Source of the DNA: Chitinophaga pinensis | GTDB taxonomy: Bacteria; Bacteroidota; Bacteroidia; AKYH767-A; OLB10 | Direction: 5' to 3' | NCBI GenBank assembly: GCA_945872015.1 | Contig: CAMBYJ010000077.1 | Coordinates: 1-7,951 of the forward strand | DNA length: 7,951 bases | Part shown: positions 1 through 5,370 of the stretch, in pieces | Layout of the letters: the number at the start of each line of letters is the position of its first letter | Position numbering within the stretch: position 1 is the first letter of the stretch | The notes under the pieces: generated by a model | What the model saw: only the letters and a program-made list of their open reading frames with translations | What the model was told of the DNA's origin: nothing | Database searches by the model: none | Program-made: the position numbers and the translations under genes

Positions 1-2
1 TT

Positions 3-59
3 ACCCAAGAAATCACAATGTTTTTTTACACATCGAGTGATTTTATTGATTTTCAATAG
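3..59 (+). CDS. Possible 3' end of an incoming gene (C-terminal fragment only)
   Basis: From the left edge one plus-strand frame stays open for 18 codons and ends at a TAG at 57-59; its last residues read SSDFIDFQ. The aromatic and acidic ending looks more like protein than the other two plus frames, one of which also stays open to 87 but gives a very basic, noise-like peptide. If real, it is the tail of a gene that converges on the acetyltransferase-like gene, leaving 41 nt between the two stop codons. Too little is visible to name a family, and an AT-rich stretch can stay open this long by chance. Confidence 0.25.
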   Translation, partial: TQEITMFFYTSSDFIDFQ

Positions 60-100
60 GAATTTATACAAATCGAAGAGTCGATAATTGCTAGATTAGC

Positions 101-1267
101 CTATTCTACAATGGGTGCCCTCTCAAATGGTATGGTTCTATCAAATTGAAAGCGATAAGTCTTGTAGGTTCTCCATAATGTGGCCCCAAGATTTTCTGTG
201 ACATGGAGCATTTTCGGATTGAAATCTCCTATCCATGTTAAAACGGTATCCTCGTATTTTAACTTATCCACAATGAACTTTTCGCCATGAACCACCAATG
301 CTGCTTCAATGCCTTTTCCTTGCCACGCTTTCACAACCCCAAACACAAGTCCAATCATTCTTTTTCGCTTGGTAGTGTACTTATAAAACAAGAACTTAAT
401 GATTCCCCACCAATTCATTTTGCCATTCACATGCTTGAATAATTCGTTTAATTCTGGAATATTGACATAGAATGCAATTGGCTCTCCCTTGTGATAAACG
501 AATAAAATAATGTCTCTATCGATTATCGGTTTTAAGGAGCTCATGATCTTTTGAGCCGTACTCGAAGGCATTGGTTTAAAGTGGCTATGACCGCCCCATG
601 CTCCATTATAAACAGTTCTAAAGTTTTCGGCAACCTGTGATAACTTCATCCCCTGAATGTTTTTAATTACAAGATCAGGGTTGTCTTTTACCTGTTGGTA
701 TTTCCGGTGGAAAACAGCTTGTGTGGGCTCTCGTAACGATCTCCAGAATACTAATTGGTTAAAGTAAGTCCCAAATCCGTACTCTTCAAATAAAGCGCTG
801 TAGTATTCAGGATTGTAGTTCATTTGGTAAACAGCTGGGTTGTCAAAATTGCTCGTCATACAGCCCCAGAATTGATTTCTATCTCCAAAGTTTATTGGTC
901 CATCCATCGCCTCCATTTCTCGGTCTTCTAACCATTTTTTGCAACTATCAAATAATTGAAATGCAGCAGTTTTATCATTGATACATTCAAAGAATCCCAT
1001 ACCTCCCGTTGTTAGTGGAGTTGTGTTTTTTGTACGTGGATTAACAAACGCTGCTACACGTCCAATTAACTGGCCTTTATCGTCCTTTAAAATCCATCTG
1101 ATTGATTCACCTCCTTCCGCATAAAGCTTATTGTGCTTAACATTAAAGACCTTCTCAATATCATTTTCTAAATAAGCGACCCAATTAGGATTGTTCTTGT
1201 AAATTATTGATACAACCTTGTGAAATTCTTTGATATCATCCTTCGTTTTTACTTCGTATAACTTCAT
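101..1267 (-). CDS. GNAT-fold acetyltransferase-like protein, about 390 residues
   Basis: This 388-residue cytoplasmic protein has no signal peptide or membrane segment. The C-terminal half looks like a GNAT acyl-CoA-binding domain: a strand region with GEPIAFYVNIPEL (261-273), then an AWQGKGIEAAL stretch (314-324) resembling motif A (Q/R-x-x-G-x-G/A, but with Glu at the last position), then a conserved-looking end with WIGDFNPKM and ENLGATLWRTYKTYRF (345-374). The N-terminal part (1-180), with GRVAAFVNP at 69-77, may be a second, degenerate GNAT-like unit. Similar proteins of this length are common in Bacteroidota and are usually annotated only as GNAT-family or hypothetical. The acceptor substrate cannot be read from the sequence. 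The ATG at 1267 gives a normal start (MKLYEVKTKDD) and lies 53 bp from the divergent dehydrogenase gene, so the two may share a control region. There is no clear Shine-Dalgarno. The family call is reasonably safe; the function is unknown. Confidence 0.72.
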   Translation of the reverse strand: MKLYEVKTKDDIKEFHKVVSIIYKNNPNWVAYLENDIEKVFNVKHNKLYAEGGESIRWILKDDKGQLIGRVAAFVNPRTKNTTPLTTGGMGFFECINDKTAAFQLFDSCKKWLEDREMEAMDGPINFGDRNQFWGCMTSNFDNPAVYQMNYNPEYYSALFEEYGFGTYFNQLVFWRSLREPTQAVFHRKYQQVKDNPDLVIKNIQGMKLSQVAENFRTVYNGAWGGHSHFKPMPSSTAQKIMSSLKPIIDRDIILFVYHKGEPIAFYVNIPELNELFKHVNGKMNWWGIIKFLFYKYTTKRKRMIGLVFGVVKAWQGKGIEAALVVHGEKFIVDKLKYEDTVLTWIGDFNPKMLHVTENLGATLWRTYKTYRFQFDRTIPFERAPIVE

Positions 1268-1320
1268 ATAATTTGATAATAGGGCTGAAAGTTACCAAAT
1301 AAATTATTTTTGTAGAGAAT
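1268..1320. promoter_or_regulatory. Divergent intergenic control region
   Basis: These 53 bp separate two divergent start codons and must hold the proximal promoter elements for both genes unless promoters lie inside the coding sequences. The stretch is strongly AT-rich. On the plus strand there is a perfect TAnnTTTG box near the dehydrogenase start. On the minus strand I see a TTTG followed about 14 nt later by TATTAT, only a loose match to a Bacteroidota promoter. No convincing operator palindrome is visible. Confidence 0.45.
1305..1312 (+). promoter_or_regulatory. Candidate Bacteroidota -7 box (TATTTTTG)
   Basis: TATTTTTG matches all fixed positions of the TAnnTTTG -7 element used by the primary sigma factor of Bacteroidota. 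The nearest upstream TTTG (1272-1275) is 29 nt away, longer than the usual roughly 20 nt spacing to a -33 element, so that half is weak or absent. Transcription would begin around 1315-1318, leaving only a few bases before the ATG at 1321, an almost leaderless mRNA. In AT-rich DNA an 8-bp match with two free positions can occur by chance. Confidence 0.4.
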
Positions 1321-2127
1321 ATGGAAACAAAAGTTGTTGTAATCACTGGTGCATCTTCAGGTATAGGACTCGCATGCGCAAAGAAATTCTTTCAAGAAGG
1401 CTTTCATGTGGTGGTTACTGGTCGTGATGAAAAACGACTTCATGATGCAATCGCTAGCCTGAATAATCAATCAAATCAAGTATTACCAATCGTAGCAGAT
1501 GTAAGTAGTGAGTTAGATTGTAAGCGAGTGATGGAGGAAACAATCAACAAATTCGGGCGCATTGATATTCTAATCAATAATGCAGGGATTTCAATGCGTG
1601 CATTGTTCGAAGATCTTAATCTGGATGTTATTCGAAAAGTAATGGATACTAATTTCTGGGGTGCTGTGTATTGTACCAAATATGCTTTACCTTCCATTCT
1701 TAAAAACAAAGGCAGTGTAGTAGGGGTGTCATCGATAGCAGGTAAAAAAGGACTTCCTGGTCGAACAGGGTATTCATCTTCTAAATTTGCCCTGGAAGGT
1801 TTTCTAGAAACATTAAGAACGGAAAATATTAAAAAGGGATTACATGTTTTAGTGGCTTGTCCTGGATTCACGGCATCGCGTATCCGTCAAACAGCATTGG
1901 CTGCTGATGGTAATACGCAAGGTGAGTCACCACGCGATGAACAAAACATGATGACGGCAGAACAAGTAGCCGACGAAATATTTATTGCAGTTAAAAAAAG
2001 AAAACGTGATTTAATTCTTACATTCAACGGTAAGCTGACCGTATTCTTAAATAAAATTATTCCAGCATGGTTAGATAAAATCGTTTATAACCATATGGCT
2101 AAAGAACCTGATAGTCCTTTTAAATAA
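1321..2127 (+). CDS. Classical SDR oxidoreductase, probably NADP(H)-dependent
   Basis: This 268-residue protein is a complete classical short-chain dehydrogenase/reductase. The nucleotide-binding TGASSGIG is at 9-16, an Asp at 60 (ADV) should contact the adenine ring, NNAG is at 86-89, and the catalytic tetrad is Asn111, Ser138, Tyr151 and Lys155 within YSSSK. Arg35 after the second strand (TGR) favours NADP(H) over NAD(H). The PG motif after strand 6 is at 181-182. The C-terminal 35 residues are hydrophobic and aromatic (VFLNKIIPAWLDKIVYNHM), as in DHRS7B-like SDRs, and could bind a lipid-like substrate or the membrane face; the substrate itself is not predictable. The start is supported because the Rossmann motif begins 8 residues in. 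It leads a tight plus-strand run: the lipoprotein start lies 1 nt after its stop, so co-transcription and perhaps translational coupling are likely. Confidence 0.93.
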   Translation: METKVVVITGASSGIGLACAKKFFQEGFHVVVTGRDEKRLHDAIASLNNQSNQVLPIVADVSSELDCKRVMEETINKFGRIDILINNAGISMRALFEDLNLDVIRKVMDTNFWGAVYCTKYALPSILKNKGSVVGVSSIAGKKGLPGRTGYSSSKFALEGFLETLRTENIKKGLHVLVACPGFTASRIRQTALAADGNTQGESPRDEQNMMTAEQVADEIFIAVKKRKRDLILTFNGKLTVFLNKIIPAWLDKIVYNHMAKEPDSPFK

Positions 2128-2128
2128 C

Positions 2129-2653
2129 ATGAAAAGATATTCATTAATTCTCTTTGTTGTAACAAGCGCAATTTTATCTGCTTGTAATAAAAGTCAAACC
2201 TCTTTGCAAACAGAAATTTCAGAAATGGAGAAGTCTATATCTGTTGCATCAAATGTCGACACAGCTAATTGTGATTCGCTGATTTCGCTTTACAAAAATT
2301 ATTGTGTGTTGTATAAAGATGATACAATTTGTGCTGATTATTTTTTTAAAGCTGCAGAGTTGAGCGTTCAATTAGGAAAGTATCAACAAGCAATCGAGTT
2401 GTTTGGTAATACGCAACGTTTCCCAGTCTATCGAAAAGTCGCTCGTGCTTTATTTATGCAAGGCTTTATTGCTGAAAATAATTTACGGGACAAAAATGCT
2501 GCAAGGGAATATTACAATCGATTTATTATAAAGTTTCCTAATCACAAAATGGCGCCTGAGGTAAAGATGTTAATTCAGTCGTTGAATTTTACTGATGAAA
2601 TGTTGATTGAGAATTTGAAACGACAGAACGATACATTATCAAATCCTAATTAA
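2129..2653 (+). CDS. Small TPR-type lipoprotein
   Basis: The 174-residue product starts with a lipoprotein signal peptide: basic MKRY, a hydrophobic core, and a LSAC lipobox with Cys19 as the lipidated residue. The mature protein is mostly helical, with two TPR-like repeats at about 69-101 (LGKYQQAIELF) and 103-138 (DKNAAREYYNRFIIKFP), the second resembling repeats in BamD and YbgF-type envelope proteins. Cys19 is followed by NKSQ with no acidic cluster, so the Bacteroidota surface-export signal seems absent and a periplasm-facing location is more likely. The mature part has three further cysteines (48, 59, 68). It also has four matches to the Bacteroidota O-glycosylation motif: DTA 44-46, DSL 49-51, DTI 65-67 and DTL 168-170. 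It sits between the SDR gene (1 nt gap) and the TMTC-like gene (6 nt gap). No named family is recognised; a TPR scaffold role is inference. Confidence 0.82.
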   Translation: MKRYSLILFVVTSAILSACNKSQTSLQTEISEMEKSISVASNVDTANCDSLISLYKNYCVLYKDDTICADYFFKAAELSVQLGKYQQAIELFGNTQRFPVYRKVARALFMQGFIAENNLRDKNAAREYYNRFIIKFPNHKMAPEVKMLIQSLNFTDEMLIENLKRQNDTLSNPN

Positions 2654-2659
2654 TCAGTT

Positions 2660-4525
2660 ATGACGGAACAAAAGAAACTGACTCGGAAAGAAAAGTTTTC
2701 AAATGCACCTATAAAAAAGGAGAATGTTGCATCAACTGAAAACTCGAATTCGATTTCAAAATATTATGTTTGGATTGTAGCATTGTTTGCTGCGGTCTTG
2801 TATTTGAATACTGCAAACTTCGATTATACGCTGGATGATTATGCATCGATAATTGAAAATAGAAGTACTCAAAAAGGAGATTTCAAAGAGATTTTCAAGA
2901 CGAGTTATCGATACGGAGGTTATATGGCTTCTGATGAATTATATCGTCCAATTCCTAAATCCCTTTTTGCAATTCAATGGTCAATTGCACCTAATAATCC
3001 ACATATAGGCCATTGGATGAACATTATGTTCTATGCTTTATTAGCAATTGTGGTTTTTAATTTTTGCAAAAGATTACTTACAGGAAATTTATTGTATTCT
3101 TTTTTGGCTACGTTGCTGTTTGTTTCATTCCCAATACATACCGAAGCAGTCGCAAATATTAAAAGTGTCGACGAAATTTTGTCGATGTTGTTTGGTTTTC
3201 TTGCATTGAATAAATTCATTGATTACTTACAGAATAAAAAAGTACACTATATAGTATTTTCTATTTTGTTTTTTGTTGCATCTCTTTTATGTAAAGAATC
3301 GTCTATTACATTACTCGCAATTTTACCTTTATTGGTTTATTATTTAGATGAAGGAAAGTTTAAAGCGCATTCAATGGTGTTTTTATCATTCGTAGGTGTT
3401 ACTGTTTTATATTTTATCGCGCGTTCAAATGTGTATGGAATTGTTCCATTAGGATCGTTACCTTCTTCTAGCGATAATTTGCTCGTAAAGGCTGTTGGGT
3501 CAATTGAGCGATATACATCAGCAGTTTATTTTTTAGGGTTGTATTTGCTTCGAATTGTAATTCCTGTAGGACTTACCTTCGATGCATCATTTCCACAATT
3601 ATCATTGGTTGGGATTGGCTCTCTAGAATTTCTAATTTCATTAATTGTTTTAGTGGGATTGTTTGCAGTTGCAGTTTATGGAATTATCAAACGCGAATTA
3701 TTTGGATTCGCACTGATGTTTTTCTTTTTCACCGCATCCGTATCATCAAATATTTTTACGTTAATAGGAACGCAATATGGCGAGCGATTAATGTTTATGC
3801 CGAGTTTAGGAATTGCGTTAGCTTCTGTATTGCTATTATCAAAGTTTGATTTCAAGTATCTTTCTAGTGTGCTAATTGCAGTGTGTTTGATATATGGATT
3901 TTTCACTATTCAACGTAATGCGGTTTGGGAAAACAATGAGACCCTTTATCGTTCTGGGTTAGTTACAGCTCCTAATAGTGCACGCACAAATTATTATCTC
4001 GGTAATTTCTTAATCAAAGAAAATCAAATTGCAGGTAAGCCTGAACCGGAACAAAAAAAGATTTTGAATGAGGGTATAACGTATTTAAAAAAATCAGTAG
4101 AATTGACACCTTATTTTTCTGACGGTTGGGACCAAATGGGATTAGCCTATTTGCGTTTAAAAGATTTGGATTCTGCTCGATACGCATTTAGAAATGCGCT
4201 TATTAATGGTAGCAATGATCCTAAAATCAATAATAATTATGGTAATCTATTATTCAATACAAATCAATTAGACTCTGCTTTGTTTTATTTTGAAAAAGCC
4301 GTTAGTCTAAAAGCGGATTACACGGATGCTCTAAATAATATTGGAAGTGTTTATGGTAATAGTGGACAATTTCAAAAGGCACTTACGTATTTTGAAAAAG
4401 CGTACGCCGTTGATCCGAATAATATTATGACGAATCGTTTCTTAGGTATGACGTGGAATAATCTTGGTAATCAAATGCTCGGTCAGCAATTTCTTCAAAA
4501 GGCAGAATCACTAAAGCAAAAGTAA
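2660..4525 (+). CDS. TMTC-like GT-C membrane protein with C-terminal TPRs, putative protein O-glycosyltransferase
   Basis: The 621-residue protein has a basic cytoplasmic tail (1-33), about 11-12 hydrophobic segments between 35 and 417, and a soluble TPR domain (about 438-620) with clear repeats near 487-521, 522-554 and 555-588 and a degenerate fourth. The membrane part matches the eukaryotic TMTC family (DUF1736/GT-C fold) at several landmarks: an Asp pair after the first segment (TLDD, Asp59-Asp60), YRP (95-97), FPIHTEAVANI (157-167), CKESSITLLA (211-220), YGERLMFMPSLG (373-384) and WENNETLYRSG (423-433). TMTC1-4 O-mannosylate cadherins from a dolichol-linked donor; in a bacterium a polyprenyl-phosphate sugar would be expected. 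The TPRs should face the periplasm and could present acceptor proteins. It ends the SDR-lipoprotein run with a 6-nt gap. Family resemblance is good; sugar donor and acceptor are unknown, and a non-catalytic TPR membrane protein remains possible. Confidence 0.8.
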   Translation: MTEQKKLTRKEKFSNAPIKKENVASTENSNSISKYYVWIVALFAAVLYLNTANFDYTLDDYASIIENRSTQKGDFKEIFKTSYRYGGYMASDELYRPIPKSLFAIQWSIAPNNPHIGHWMNIMFYALLAIVVFNFCKRLLTGNLLYSFLATLLFVSFPIHTEAVANIKSVDEILSMLFGFLALNKFIDYLQNKKVHYIVFSILFFVASLLCKESSITLLAILPLLVYYLDEGKFKAHSMVFLSFVGVTVLYFIARSNVYGIVPLGSLPSSSDNLLVKAVGSIERYTSAVYFLGLYLLRIVIPVGLTFDASFPQLSLVGIGSLEFLISLIVLVGLFAVAVYGIIKRELFGFALMFFFFTASVSSNIFTLIGTQYGERLMFMPSLGIALASVLLLSKFDFKYLSSVLIAVCLIYGFFTIQRNAVWENNETLYRSGLVTAPNSARTNYYLGNFLIKENQIAGKPEPEQKKILNEGITYLKKSVELTPYFSDGWDQMGLAYLRLKDLDSARYAFRNALINGSNDPKINNNYGNLLFNTNQLDSALFYFEKAVSLKADYTDALNNIGSVYGNSGQFQKALTYFEKAYAVDPNNIMTNRFLGMTWNNLGNQMLGQQFLQKAESLKQK

Positions 4526-4528
4526 TTA
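4523..4528. other. Abutting convergent stop codons (TAATTA)
   Basis: The TAA of the TMTC-like gene (4523-4525) directly touches the TAA of the diadenylate cyclase gene on the other strand (4526-4528), forming the palindrome TAATTA with no intergenic base. I see no GC-rich hairpin with a T-tract on either side, so any terminator must lie within the opposing coding sequence, or the two transcripts overlap as antisense at their 3' ends. Confidence 0.9.
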
Positions 4529-5320
4529 GTATTCTCGCTGTAAGAAAAGTTCAAGATCGTGAATGGATAAGTTATTTTCTAATGTTCCATTCTTCGCAAC
4601 GCTTATATTTCCTGTTTCTTCAGATACAATTATTGAAATAGCATCACTTTGTTCTGTAATGCCTAAAGCTGCTCTGTGACGCATTCCTAGATGAGCAGGC
4701 AAATCATTATTATCACTCACAGGTAAAACACATCGTGCGGCTTTTATTTTATTGTTACGGATAATAACTGCTCCGTCATGCAAAGGACTGTTTTTGAAAA
4801 AAATACTTTCTAATAATCGCTTTGATAAATCAGCATCCATTGCATCACCAGAGTTTTCAAAAAACTTTAAATCGGTAGTTCTTGATAAAACTAAAATAGC
4901 ACCAGTTTTTGAGTTCGACATACTCTCACATGCTTTTATAACAGGAATTAAGTCAGCTGTAATAACTTGTTCTTCTTTCCAGTTCCATGGTAGGAGTTTA
5001 CGCGTGAAACTATCTTTACCAGTAATTGAACTCGATCCTAATATCACTAAAAATCTTCTGACTTCTTGTTGAAATACGATAATCAATGCTAATACACCCA
5101 CACTCATAAACTGACCAAGTATCGCACCCAGTAATTGCATTTCAAAAATTTTAACAAACAAAAACCAAAGCATGTACATCGATACAATGCCAATAAATAT
5201 GTTGATTGCTGTTCCGCCTTTTAATAATTGATAAGCCTTGTATAATAGAAAAGATACAATCAAGATATCTAATAAATCAAGCAACCGTACTGATAAAAAT
5301 CCAATATGAAATAATTCCAT
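4526..5320 (-). CDS. cdaA: CdaA-type diadenylate cyclase (c-di-AMP synthase)
   Basis: The enzyme condenses two ATP into cyclic di-AMP. In 264 residues it has three N-terminal membrane segments (about 12-31, 38-57 and 62-83), the FQQEVRRFL junction (83-91) and then the cytoplasmic DAC domain. The two signature motifs are intact: DGA at 182-184 (in LHDGAVII) and RHR at 214-216 (in GMRHRAALGI). Further family features are GAILVLSRTTDL (140-151) and the end of the fold at VSEETGNISVAKNG (232-245). The length is usual for CdaA (also called DacA). The start at 5320 gives the family's typical N-terminus (LLDLLDILIVSFLLYK). It is the last gene of the minus-strand run, 44 nt after recQ. Unlike the cdaA-cdaR-glmM cluster of Firmicutes, no YbbR/CdaR or GlmM gene is beside it. 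A weak TAATTTTA at 5335-5342 (minus strand) could be a promoter of its own, but no -33 element accompanies it. Confidence 0.95.
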   Translation of the reverse strand: MELFHIGFLSVRLLDLLDILIVSFLLYKAYQLLKGGTAINIFIGIVSMYMLWFLFVKIFEMQLLGAILGQFMSVGVLALIIVFQQEVRRFLVILGSSSITGKDSFTRKLLPWNWKEEQVITADLIPVIKACESMSNSKTGAILVLSRTTDLKFFENSGDAMDADLSKRLLESIFFKNSPLHDGAVIIRNNKIKAARCVLPVSDNNDLPAHLGMRHRAALGITEQSDAISIIVSEETGNISVAKNGTLENNLSIHDLELFLQREY

Positions 5321-5347
5321 AGTTACGAATTTATTAAAATTAATTGA

Positions 5348-5370
5348 TTTGTTACTTCACTTTGTTACTT
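5348..5370. repeat. Short tandem direct repeat of TTTGTTACTT
   Basis: Two exact 10-bp copies of TTTGTTACTT (5348-5357 and 5361-5370) are separated by CAC. The right copy contains the recQ stop codon; both lie 28-50 nt upstream of the cdaA start. It may be a slippage duplication of 13 bp, or a paired binding site upstream of cdaA. The sequence alone does not decide. Confidence 0.6.

Noticed and set aside
55..105. Small inverted repeats: ATCGA-AGAG-TCGAT (72-85), GCTA-GAT-TAGC (90-100) and AATAGG/CCTATT (55-60/100-105), as a possible bidirectional terminator for the acetyltransferase-like gene and the gene to its left.
   Set aside because: Stems are only 4-6 bp and AT-rich, partly exclude one another, and lack a T-tract directly after the stem. 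Such pairs are expected by chance in AT-rich DNA.
1476..1871. A 131-codon open frame antisense to the SDR gene.
   Set aside because: It lies wholly inside a well-supported SDR coding sequence with all catalytic motifs, and its product shows no recognisable domain. The same holds for the shorter antisense frames inside the TMTC-like, cdaA and recQ genes.
2129..2653. The lipoprotein as BamD, the essential outer-membrane assembly lipoprotein.
   Set aside because: The TPR-lipoprotein layout is similar, but 174 residues with about two repeats is too short for BamD (about 240-280 residues, five TPRs), and the context is not that of bamD.
4526..5320. The diadenylate cyclase as DisA, given the neighbouring repair helicase.
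   Set aside because: It has three N-terminal membrane segments before the DAC domain and lacks DisA's C-terminal helix-hairpin-helix DNA-binding region, so it is CdaA-type.
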